A DNA stretch of 64,000 nt from an uncultured Candidatus Melainabacteria bacterium (lineage in GTDB: Bacteria > Cyanobacteriota > Vampirovibrionia > Gastranaerophilales > Gastranaerophilaceae). The notes under the pieces are model-generated. The model had not been told where the DNA came from. It worked only from the letters and a program-made list of their open reading frames with translations, and ran no database searches. Shown piece by piece: positions 25,696 through 33,036 of this stretch. The stretch covers positions 35,933-99,932 of the forward strand of contig CAKNXK010000020.1 of assembly GCA_932182025.1 (NCBI GenBank). Direction: 5' to 3'. Every line of letters starts with the position of its first letter. Position 1 is the first letter of the stretch. A program made the translations under genes and the position numbers.

Positions 25696-25914
25696 ATGAA
25701 ATTAGAACTAACTGACAGAGAGAAAAGCGTGCTGTTTTTACTTGCAAAAGGTATGAAAAATGAAGAAATTTCCGATAAATTGCATATTTCTGTTCACACT
25801 ACAAAAGCTCATCTGGAAATGATTTATGAAAAATTAGGAGTAAAAAACAGAGTTCAGGCTGCGATAAAAGCGATTGCGCTAAATTATTTTACACTTAGTG
25901 AAGTTGTTGGTTAA
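25696..25914 (+). CDS. solo LuxR-type (GerE) helix-turn-helix protein
   Basis: 72 residues that are almost entirely one LuxR C-terminal DNA-binding domain: LTDREKSVLFLLAKGMKNEEISDKLHISVHTTKAHLEMIYEKLGVKNRVQA. No receiver or autoinducer domain is fused, so it is a stand-alone regulator like GerE. I place the start at ATG 25696, seven bases after AAGGA; an in-frame ATG at 25678 is also possible. It is divergent from the coiled-coil gene across ~180 bases (25517-25695), which it may control. Ends in a strong terminator. Confidence 0.88.
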   Translation: MKLELTDREKSVLFLLAKGMKNEEISDKLHISVHTTKAHLEMIYEKLGVKNRVQAAIKAIALNYFTLSEVVG

Positions 25915-25915
25915 C

Positions 25916-25950
25916 AAAAAAGCCGATGCTTTTAGCATCGGCTTTTTTTT
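25916..25950. terminator. bidirectional terminator
   Basis: 10 bp stem AGCCGATGCT/AGCATCGGCT with a 3-base loop and flanking A and T tracts, between the LuxR-type gene and the convergent pnp. Confidence 0.9.
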
Positions 25951-25963
25951 AAGGTTTATTTTA

Positions 25964-28102
25964 TTAACCGAGTTTTGCTTTGTCTTCTTCGGTTACGCCT
26001 TTGATTGTAAGGTTGACTCGACCCTTGTCATCGATTTTGATAACCTTAACGATAACTTCATCTCCGATGTTAACGTGTGGTTCAATAGTTTCGATTCTTT
26101 CCTGACATATTTGAGAAATGTGAACCATACCATCTTTGCCGCCGCCTAATTCAACGAATGCACCGATAGGGATGATTCTAACAACTTTACCCTTGATAAC
26201 CATGCCAACTTCAGGCTTGAATGTTAAATCGTTAATCATTTTCTTAGCGATTGCAGCACCTTCTTGATCGTTAGATGTGATTGTTACAACACCAGTGTCT
26301 TGAATATCGATTTCTGCACCTGAAGCTTCGATGATTGCTCTAATTTGTTTTCCGCCAGGTCCAATAACAGTTCCGATATCTTCTGTAGGAATTGTCATTG
26401 TTGTAATGCTTGGTGCAAATGGTGATAATGATTTAGCTGGTTCAGTGATAACTTTTCTCATTTCGCCCAAGATATGAAGTCTGCCTTCTTTAGCCTGAGC
26501 CAAAGCACGTCTCAATGTATCGTTTGCAATACCTTTAGCTTTCATATCCATTTGAAGAGCTGTGATACCGTCATCATTACCTGTAACTTTGAAGTCCATG
26601 TCACCAAGGAAGTCTTCAATACCTTGAATATCTGTTAATACAACCGGTTCTTTGCCTTCTTCGGTAATCATACCCATTGCAACGCCGCCAATCATACATT
26701 TTACAGGAACACCTGCATTCATCAATGCCATTGATGAACCGCAAGTTGAACCCATTGATGTAGAACCGTTTGATTCAAGCACATCTGATGTTACGCGGAT
26801 TGTGTATCCAAATTCTTCTTGAGAAGGTAATGCAGGAATATTAGCTCTTTCTGCTAAGTTACCATGACCAACTTCTCTTCTTCCAGGACCTCTAAGCGGT
26901 TTAACTTCACCAACTGAGAAACCAGGGAAGATGTATTTGTGCATATATGTTTTTTCTGTTTCAGGGTCAACACCATCAAGCTCTTGTTTCATACCAGGAC
27001 CGGCAAGTGTTGCAACAGAAAGGATTTGAGTTTGTCCTCTTGTGAATACAGCTGAGCCGTGAGCTCTAGGAATAACACCCACTTCGCACCAGATAGGACG
27101 AACTTCGTTTGGTTTACGTCCGTCAGCACGAACACCTTCGTCAAGAATCATTGCACGCATAATTTTCTTTTCAGCTGCTTTAAATTCTTCTGCAACAAAG
27201 TCAATACCTGTTTCTTCGATGATTTGATGAATGTAATGATCATCAGGAAGAGCTTCAACTCTTTCTTTAACAAGTTTTTTAGCTTCTTCAAGTTTTTGTT
27301 GTCTGTAAGCTCTATCGAAGTTGTGGTATGCATCGAAAATCATGTCATGAGCAACTTCATTGATTAAGTTTTTCAATTCTGATGTGTCATAAGGGTTAAC
27401 GAATTCTTGTTTTTCAACTCCGCAAAGTTTAGCGAATTCAACCTGAGCATCACATTGTTTTTTGATTTCTTCTTGAGCGAATTCAACAGCAGCCATAATA
27501 TCGTCTTCAGAAACGAATTTACAACCTGCTTCAACCATGATAACGCTATCGTGTGTACCAGAAACAACGATATCAAGGTCAGATGCTTTTGCTTGCTGGT
27601 GAGTAGGGTTAGCAACAAGCTGACCATCTACTTTTGAAACTCTTACAGCACCGATAGGGCCTTCGAAAGGAGCACCTGAAAGCATTAATGCGCAAGAAGC
27701 ACCTAACATAGCCAATGTATCAGGCTGGTTTTGTTGGTCGTAGCTGAATAATTGAGCTACGATTTGAATATCATTTCTGTATCCTTTAGGGAACAGAGGT
27801 CTAATTGGTCTGTCAATAAGACGTGAAACAAGGATAGCTTTGTCACTTGCTTTACCTTCTGAACGGTTGTAGCCGCCAGGGATACGTCCGATTGAAGACA
27901 TTCTTTCTTCGTAATCAATTAGAAGTGGGAAGAAATCAATCCCAACTCTTGGTTCTTTTGAAACTACGCAGTGAACAAATAACATAGTGTCGCCGCATCT
28001 TACAGTAACACTTCCGTTAGTTGATTGTCCGTACTTGCCGGTTTCTACAGTGACGGTTTTTCCGCCGATTTCAATTTGAAAACTTTTTGTTTCCGGTACC
28101 AT
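25964..28102 (-). CDS. pnp: polyribonucleotide nucleotidyltransferase (PNPase)
   Basis: 712 residues, full length. Two RNase PH domains (first: GGKTVTVETGKYGQSTNGSV...; second from about residue 310: RADGRKPNEVRPIWCEVG, then DVLESNGSTSMGSTCGSSMALM with active-site residues), a KH domain with GxxG (TVIGPGGKQIRAI, about 560), and a C-terminal S1 domain (GMVIKGKVVRIIPIGAFVELGGGKDGMVHISQI). It degrades RNA 3' to 5' with phosphate and can add tails. It stands alone with a hairpin in its leader, as is usual for autoregulated pnp genes. Confidence 0.97.
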   Translation of the reverse strand: MVPETKSFQIEIGGKTVTVETGKYGQSTNGSVTVRCGDTMLFVHCVVSKEPRVGIDFFPLLIDYEERMSSIGRIPGGYNRSEGKASDKAILVSRLIDRPIRPLFPKGYRNDIQIVAQLFSYDQQNQPDTLAMLGASCALMLSGAPFEGPIGAVRVSKVDGQLVANPTHQQAKASDLDIVVSGTHDSVIMVEAGCKFVSEDDIMAAVEFAQEEIKKQCDAQVEFAKLCGVEKQEFVNPYDTSELKNLINEVAHDMIFDAYHNFDRAYRQQKLEEAKKLVKERVEALPDDHYIHQIIEETGIDFVAEEFKAAEKKIMRAMILDEGVRADGRKPNEVRPIWCEVGVIPRAHGSAVFTRGQTQILSVATLAGPGMKQELDGVDPETEKTYMHKYIFPGFSVGEVKPLRGPGRREVGHGNLAERANIPALPSQEEFGYTIRVTSDVLESNGSTSMGSTCGSSMALMNAGVPVKCMIGGVAMGMITEEGKEPVVLTDIQGIEDFLGDMDFKVTGNDDGITALQMDMKAKGIANDTLRRALAQAKEGRLHILGEMRKVITEPAKSLSPFAPSITTMTIPTEDIGTVIGPGGKQIRAIIEASGAEIDIQDTGVVTITSNDQEGAAIAKKMINDLTFKPEVGMVIKGKVVRIIPIGAFVELGGGKDGMVHISQICQERIETIEPHVNIGDEVIVKVIKIDDKGRVNLTIKGVTEEDKAKLG

Positions 28103-28115
28103 TTTTCCTTCTTTC

Positions 28116-28136
28116 TACGGCTACTCGAAAGCCGTA
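28116..28136 (-). promoter_or_regulatory. hairpin in the pnp leader
   Basis: TACGGCT/AGCCGTA (28116-28122 with 28130-28136), 7-base loop, ending 13 bases before the pnp start and just upstream of GAAGGAA. In enteric bacteria a pnp leader hairpin is cut by RNase III and mediates autocontrol; the parallel is inference. Confidence 0.55.
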
Positions 28137-28182
28137 TGCTTCCATTAAATTGTTTTATTATTTCAATCTAAATTATACATAA

Positions 28183-28212
28183 AAAAAGACTCCCAGTAAA
28201 GGGAGTCTTTTT
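28183..28212 (-). terminator. terminator of the leftward pilin gene
   Basis: 12 bp stem AAAAAGACTCCC/GGGAGTCTTTTT with a 6-base loop, eight bases after the pilin stop codon. Confidence 0.88.
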
Positions 28213-28220
28213 GAAAACCG

Positions 28221-28925
28221 TTATCTCATTTTGTACATAACTTTCATATTATTCTCAAATATTGACGCGGTACACATGTAATAATTCCTATTTGCAGGAG
28301 TTGCATTATTAGCGCAATTATTTTGCCATGTTGGAGACGACGCTTCATATATATTCCATTTATATGCGCCGGCAGGAATTAATGAGCCGTCATCTCTGAG
28401 GCTAAATGCAAAAACATCGGTTCCTGGTAAGTTTGGTTCAGAATTTCTATTTATATCAATTAGCACGTAGCAAATCATTGTTTTGTGTGACGGGTCGCTA
28501 GCACGTTCTTTTCTGCGTTCCCAGAAACTAACAGTATAAATAACACCGTCCTTAGAAATCCAACTTACGCCATTGTTGGTAATTCTATGGTCAAAGTTAT
28601 TCTTATCTAAGGCAACATTACAAGCAGTGCCTTTATAATGGGTAATTTTCAAGTAACGGCTTAAATTACTTAAGTATGATTCAATATCAGATATATTAGC
28701 ACCTGCTCGAGTATAGAATCCACCATCAAATAAAGAATCAACACTATTTTCTTGCAATAATACTTGGTTTGCTTGTTCAAACATTGATGCAGCTTTACCT
28801 AATCTGGGTCCGACTTGTGCACCTTGTGTATCATTTAATAATGCAGGAAGTGTTAATGCAGAGATTACACCAATAATACCAAGTGTAATTAATACTTCCG
28901 CCAAAGTAAATCCGTTCTTTTTCAT
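28221..28925 (-). CDS. type IV pilin-like protein, copy 1
   Basis: 234 residues. Class III-type prepilin leader MKKNG followed by FTLAEVLITLGIIG: PilD would cut after Gly5, leaving N-methyl-Phe, with the hydrophobic helix to about residue 28. A long helix continues (QVGPRLGKAASMFEQANQVLLQ), then a variable region, LPGTDVFAFSLRDDGSL, and a C-terminal block CTASIFENNMKVMYKMR. Start and end blocks are nearly identical to the divergent copy at 29324 while the middle differs. Whether it is a pilus subunit, minor pilin or secretion pseudopilin is not known. The prepilin peptidase gene at 41676 would process it. Confidence 0.9.
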   Translation of the reverse strand: MKKNGFTLAEVLITLGIIGVISALTLPALLNDTQGAQVGPRLGKAASMFEQANQVLLQENSVDSLFDGGFYTRAGANISDIESYLSNLSRYLKITHYKGTACNVALDKNNFDHRITNNGVSWISKDGVIYTVSFWERRKERASDPSHKTMICYVLIDINRNSEPNLPGTDVFAFSLRDDGSLIPAGAYKWNIYEASSPTWQNNCANNATPANRNYYMCTASIFENNMKVMYKMR

Positions 28926-28951
28926 ATAAACCTCTCGTTTTAACTAAATTT

Positions 28952-28977
28952 CGCAACACAATATGCATTGTGTTGCG
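28952..28977 (-). promoter_or_regulatory. 10 bp hairpin in the leader of pilin copy 1
   Basis: CGCAACACAA/TTGTGTTGCG (28952-28961 with 28968-28977), six-base loop, about 27 bases before the start codon. It matches the hairpin at 29272 on the other side; sequence identity between the two leaders runs from about TTATGTATAC through the start codon. No good -10 box is seen on this side. Confidence 0.75.
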
Positions 28978-28989
28978 TTTTTGTATACA

Positions 28990-29227
28990 TAAATGCCCCC
29001 TCTCTTCTAAAGAGATGATTAGAATGAGGTGATAATTTTCATAAAAACAAGAAAAATTTGAACTTGATAGAGAATATCATAGTGACCTGATAATATCCTT
29101 AAATATGCGACCAGATAAGCGCTTCTGGAGTATAAGATGCATGTTTAGAATAATAAAATTAGATAATTTTTGACATTGTTTAATATCGCACCTTAACCTT
29201 CTACTGCAAGGAGTGGGAGTCAACTAC
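28990..29227. other. intergenic stretch between divergent pilins
   Basis: No open reading frame of note and no relic of a gene that I can recognise. It separates two inverted, near-identical leaders. AT-rich with a short CTCTTCTAAAGAG palindrome near 29000. Confidence 0.5.
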
Positions 29228-29256
29228 TTCACAAACTTATACCAATATGCTATAAT
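29228..29256 (+). promoter_or_regulatory. promoter of pilin copy 2
   Basis: TTCACA (29228-29233), 17-base spacer, TATAAT (29251-29256). Confidence 0.7.
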
Positions 29257-29271
29257 TTATGTATACAAAAA

Positions 29272-29297
29272 CGCAACACAACGCATATTGTGTTGCG
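29272..29297 (+). promoter_or_regulatory. 10 bp hairpin in the leader of pilin copy 2
   Basis: CGCAACACAA/TTGTGTTGCG (29272-29281 with 29288-29297), six-base loop, placed at or near the 5' end of the transcript, as expected of a 5' stabilising stem. Confidence 0.75.
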
Positions 29298-29323
29298 AAA
29301 TTTAGTTAAAACGAGAGGTTTAT

Positions 29324-30004
29324 ATGAAAAAGAACGGATTTACTTTGGCGGAAGTATTGATTACACTTGGTATTATTGGTGTAATTTCTGCATTGACACT
29401 TCCATCACTATTAAATGATACTCAAGGAGCGCAAGTCGGACCTAAGTTAGGAAAAGCGGCTGCTATGTTTGAACAGGCTAATCAGGTTTTATTACAGGAA
29501 TATAATTCTGATCGATTAAGTGATGCAGGACTTTGGATATCAAGAGATCAAAATGCTGCTATTAGATATGGTAATGAGTTGAGTAAGTATTTGAAAATTT
29601 CCAGATATAACGGTACTCCTTATAGTGTTCCAACTACTCAAAGTTTTGCGGTAACAATAAGTAGTAATAATTCTTCTTGGTTATCAAAGGACGGTGTTAT
29701 TTATTATATCCGATTTATGGATTCTGTGACTCTTTACAATAAACGTCACATTGCTTTAGTTGCTGTTGATATAAATGGTTCAGCATCTCCAAATTTACCA
29801 GGTACCGATGTCTTTGCTTTCTCGTTGGTAGATGACGGTTCTTTATATCCGCTCGGTTCGGTTAATTCAAGACCTGATGGGCAGTGGGGTTATTCTTGGC
29901 GTGATTACTGTAAGAATGATGAAACCCCAACTAATAATGCTTATTATTCCTGCACAGCATCTATATTTGAAAACAATATGAAAGTAATGTATAAAATGAG
30001 ATAA
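29324..30004 (+). CDS. type IV pilin-like protein, copy 2
   Basis: 226 residues with the same prepilin leader and first ~60 residues as copy 1, the same LPGTDVFAFSLVDDGSL block and an identical C-terminal CTASIFENNMKVMYKMR, but a different central region (about 65-140). The first ~60 bases and the leader are almost identical in DNA to copy 1, then silent differences accumulate, suggesting recent duplication or gene conversion at the ends. GAGAGG precedes the ATG. It has its own promoter, leader hairpin and terminator. Confidence 0.9.
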   Translation: MKKNGFTLAEVLITLGIIGVISALTLPSLLNDTQGAQVGPKLGKAAAMFEQANQVLLQEYNSDRLSDAGLWISRDQNAAIRYGNELSKYLKISRYNGTPYSVPTTQSFAVTISSNNSSWLSKDGVIYYIRFMDSVTLYNKRHIALVAVDINGSASPNLPGTDVFAFSLVDDGSLYPLGSVNSRPDGQWGYSWRDYCKNDETPTNNAYYSCTASIFENNMKVMYKMR

Positions 30005-30039
30005 AAAAAGAGGTGGTTGAAAACCACCTCTTTTTTTTT
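30003..30039. terminator. bidirectional terminator
   Basis: AGAGGTGGTT/AACCACCTCT stem with a 3-base loop and long A and T tracts, between pilin copy 2 (+) and secY (-). Confidence 0.9.
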
Positions 30040-30045
30040 GCCTTT

Positions 30046-31380
30046 TTATTCTTTCAGGAACGATTCATAATTCCTTGCAAGCAAGTGAGTTTTTACCTGA
30101 TTAATCAAATCAAGCGCTACCCCAACCATGATTATCAAAGACGTTGCTCCGATACCTTGAAGAGTAGTTATACCTGTAATATAACTTGCAAATGCAGGAA
30201 CTAATGCGATAATACCTAAGCCCATAGCACCAATAAATGTTGTTTTGGTTAAGATTTTATCCAGTGCTTCTGCAGTTGGTCTTCCCGGTTTTACACCAGG
30301 AATAGATGAACCGTATTTTTTTAGGTTATCAGCAATTTCTTTTGGCTGCATATTTGGCATAATTGATGCATAAAAGAATGTTAATGCAACAATCATAACA
30401 AAATATATTGCATAATATGTCATTCCGCTTGGATTAAATACTTTATTCAACATAATAATCATGTCTTGTAACCATCCGGCAGGCAAATTAGCCTGACCTA
30501 CAATGCCTAAGATTGTAGAAGGGAATAACAGAATTGCAACTGCAAAGATAATTGGCATTACACCACCCGGATTAAGTTTGAATGGAATAAATGTGTTTAC
30601 TCCGCCATAAACCTTGTTTCCAACCTGTCTTTTAGGGTTAACAATAATAACTTTTCTTATAGCTTCTTGCATAATAACGATAAAAATCATTGTTATAAAG
30701 AAGATTGTTAATAAGAACATTAAATTCCAGCCTAAAGATGGTTGTCCGGCAATCATTTGCGCTGTTCTTGATGAGTAAAGCGGGATACCTGATAAGATAC
30801 CGCAGAAGATTATTAAAGAACCTCCGTTGCCGATACCTTTTTCAGTAATAAGTTCAGATATCCACATTACTAATACAGAACCTGCTGTTAATGTTAAAAC
30901 AGAAGAGATGTAAAACATTGTGTGGTTTACACCGGCTGTGATAGCATTAGTATGAGCCATAAATCCCATAAAGATCATTGCTTGGAAAGCTGCTAATACA
31001 ACAGTGAAAATACGTGTGTATTGAGAAAGCTTTCTTCTGCCTGCTTCGCCGTCTTCTTTTTGTAATTTTTCCAAAGCAGGAATAATTACAGCCATTAACT
31101 GCATTATGATTGATGATGTAATGTAAGGACCAATCCCGAGAGCGAATATTGAAACCTTTCCTAATGCACCGCCTGAGAACAAGTCTAAGAAACCTAAGAT
31201 ATTGTTCTGACTAGCCAAGTTAGAAAAGAATTCATTATTTACACCGAACAATGGTAAATGAATGCCGAAGCGGAACAATATAAGCATTAAAAAAGTAAAG
31301 ATTAACTTTTCTTTTAATCCTGATGCGTTCCACATTGACATTAAGTCTGCCGTTGTCGGTATTCTCATTCCATTAGCCAT
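30046..31380 (-). CDS. secY: preprotein translocase subunit SecY
   Basis: 444 residues, ten membrane spans, the channel of the Sec translocon. Conserved blocks: FRFGIHLPLFGVN, the plug region LGFLDLFSGGALGKVSIFALGIGPYITSSIIMQL, EAGRRKLSQYTR, the cytosolic loop KRQVGNKVYGG and TTFIGAMGLGIIALVP. Last gene of the rpsE-rpmD-rplO-secY operon, starting one base after rplO. adk, map and infA, which often follow secY, are absent here; pilin genes follow instead. Confidence 0.97.
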   Translation of the reverse strand: MANGMRIPTTADLMSMWNASGLKEKLIFTFLMLILFRFGIHLPLFGVNNEFFSNLASQNNILGFLDLFSGGALGKVSIFALGIGPYITSSIIMQLMAVIIPALEKLQKEDGEAGRRKLSQYTRIFTVVLAAFQAMIFMGFMAHTNAITAGVNHTMFYISSVLTLTAGSVLVMWISELITEKGIGNGGSLIIFCGILSGIPLYSSRTAQMIAGQPSLGWNLMFLLTIFFITMIFIVIMQEAIRKVIIVNPKRQVGNKVYGGVNTFIPFKLNPGGVMPIIFAVAILLFPSTILGIVGQANLPAGWLQDMIIMLNKVFNPSGMTYYAIYFVMIVALTFFYASIMPNMQPKEIADNLKKYGSSIPGVKPGRPTAEALDKILTKTTFIGAMGLGIIALVPAFASYITGITTLQGIGATSLIIMVGVALDLINQVKTHLLARNYESFLKE

Positions 31381-31381
31381 A

Positions 31382-31828
31382 TTATACTAATTCAACCTTT
31401 CCGCCTGCTGCTTCGATTTTAGCTTTAGCTGATGGTGATACGTAGTCAGCTTTTACAGTAATAGCTTTTTTGATTTCGCCGTTACCTAAAATTCTTAAAC
31501 CATCACAAGCAGGGTGTGCTTTTCTGATTTCTTTAAGAGAAGCTAAAGAAATTTCAGTGATAGATAAGCTTTCAAGTCTGCCTACATTGATTTCAGCATA
31601 GTTTCTAGGGTTTACTAATTCGAAACCTTTCAACTTAGGTAATCTTCTGTAAGCTGGCATTTGACCACCTTCAAAACCTCTTTTAGCTGTTCTTCCTGAA
31701 CGTTGTCCTTCACCGTTATGACCGCGGCAAGATGTTTTACCGTGTCCTGATGAACGACCGCGTCCAACTCTTTTTGATTTTCCTGTAGCACCTTCAGCAG
31801 GTCTTAAATCTTCTAATGTTATAGTCAT
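31382..31828 (-). CDS. rplO: 50S ribosomal protein L15
   Basis: 148 residues: MTITLEDLRPAEGATGKSKRVGRGRSSGHGKTSCRGHNGEGQRSG is unusual only in detail; the glycine/arginine-rich N-terminal tail and FEGGQMPAYRRLPKLKGF are standard L15. It binds 23S rRNA in late assembly. Lies between rpmD and secY in the normal order. Confidence 0.97.
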   Translation of the reverse strand: MTITLEDLRPAEGATGKSKRVGRGRSSGHGKTSCRGHNGEGQRSGRTAKRGFEGGQMPAYRRLPKLKGFELVNPRNYAEINVGRLESLSITEISLASLKEIRKAHPACDGLRILGNGEIKKAITVKADYVSPSAKAKIEAAGGKVELV

Positions 31829-31849
31829 AATATTTATTGATCCTTTCTA

Positions 31850-32029
31850 CTATTCAGAAATCTCAACTAAGTGAGAAATTTTGTTTGCCATACCTAAGAT
31901 TGTTGCGCTGTCATAGTGTTCAACAACCTGGTTAAGTTTTTTTAAGCCTAAAGACTGTGCAACTTTTCTTTGTGATTCAGAAGCACCGATTAAGCTTTTT
32001 ACTAATTTTATTTTAATTTGTTTAGCCAT
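31850..32029 (-). CDS. rpmD: 50S ribosomal protein L30
   Basis: 59 residues read directly from the bases: starts MAKQIKIKLVKSLIG, contains SQRKVAQSLGLKKLNQVVEH and ends ISHLVEISE. The length and GLKKLNQVV block are those of bacterial L30. AAAGGAT precedes the ATG. It sits between rpsE and rplO, as expected. Confidence 0.93.
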   Translation of the reverse strand: MAKQIKIKLVKSLIGASESQRKVAQSLGLKKLNQVVEHYDSATILGMANKISHLVEISE

Positions 32030-32080
32030 TTTTTTATCCTTTTTATTATTTCATCAAATTCTATAACTAAAAATAGCCTA

Positions 32081-32707
32081 CTAGTTTAATAATTCAGCCA
32101 TTGTCAAACCGCGTTTTTTAGCAACTTCGTTGAAAGGTCTTAATGATTTAAGAGCTTCTAAAGTAGCGTTAGCAGCGTTTAGAGGTGATTTTGAACCTAA
32201 TGATTTTGAAAGAATATTTTCAATACCAGCAAGTTCAAGAACTGAACGAACAGCACCACCAGCGATAATACCTGTACCTTGTGAAGCTGGTCTAAGCATT
32301 ACAGCACCTGCACCTGATTTACCTGTAATAGGGTGAGGAATAGTTGTTTTGAAAATAGGCACTGTGATAAGATTTTTTCTACCATCAGCAATAGCTTTTT
32401 GGATAGCGATAATAACTTCTGAAGCTTTAGCGCATCCAACGCCAACTTGGCCTTTTTTGTTACCAACGATAACGATAGCTCTGAAGCTTAATTTTTTACC
32501 ACCTTTAACAACCTTTGTTACACGACGGATTTGAACAACTTGTTCTTTCCATTCTGATTCAGGTTTTTCTTCGCGAGTTTCAACTCTTTTCTTTCTGCCG
32601 CGTTGTCTTCTAGCAGGAGCTTCTTCGCTTGTTTCAACAGTTTCAACAACTTCTTCTGTTGCTTCAACAGTTTCTTCGACTTGTGTTTCTAATTTTTCTT
32701 CTGACAT
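32081..32707 (-). CDS. rpsE: 30S ribosomal protein S5
   Basis: 208 residues, ~40 longer than Escherichia coli S5, because of an acidic then basic N-terminal extension (Glu/Thr/Val-rich to about residue 32, then Arg/Lys-rich). The S5 domains follow: VVQIRRVTKVVKGGKKLSFRA, VIVGNKKGQVGVGCAKASEV and AGGAVRSVLELAGIENILSKSLGS. First gene of its operon here; the usual upstream neighbour rplR is missing, and a possible promoter (TATAAT about 35 bases upstream) precedes it. Confidence 0.96.
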   Translation of the reverse strand: MSEEKLETQVEETVEATEEVVETVETSEEAPARRQRGRKKRVETREEKPESEWKEQVVQIRRVTKVVKGGKKLSFRAIVIVGNKKGQVGVGCAKASEVIIAIQKAIADGRKNLITVPIFKTTIPHPITGKSGAGAVMLRPASQGTGIIAGGAVRSVLELAGIENILSKSLGSKSPLNAANATLEALKSLRPFNEVAKKRGLTMAELLN

Positions 32708-33036
32708 TTTTAAATAAACCTTTCATTGTTTAATTATAGTGTTCTACTTTTCTTAATATTAACAATTAAATATCCAATGCTAAAAACACCCAAAATTCAG
32801 GCATTAACGGTATATTCAATTGTGGGTTTTTTCTGACAAGAAAATCTTATCGCAAACATACTTGAAATGCAATAGGGATGTTAAGATAAGTTAAATTTTT
32901 TAATCTGTGATTTAAAATGTTTAAAAATAAATTTCGACCTTTTAGATGATTTACATCAAAAAATACTAAAGAAAAAAAACTCAGAGTCGATTACAAAGAA
33001 GTACGTTTAAATATATGAATACTACTCGGAGAATAT
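32708..33036. other. 329-base divergent intergenic region, rpsE / TPR gene
   Basis: No gene is visible. On the minus strand TATAAT lies about 35 bases upstream of rpsE with only a weak -35. In the centre, CTTATC (near 32846) can pair with GATAAG (near 32885), with an inner ACAT/ATGT, forming a possible leader stem for the TPR gene. Function unknown. Confidence 0.5.
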
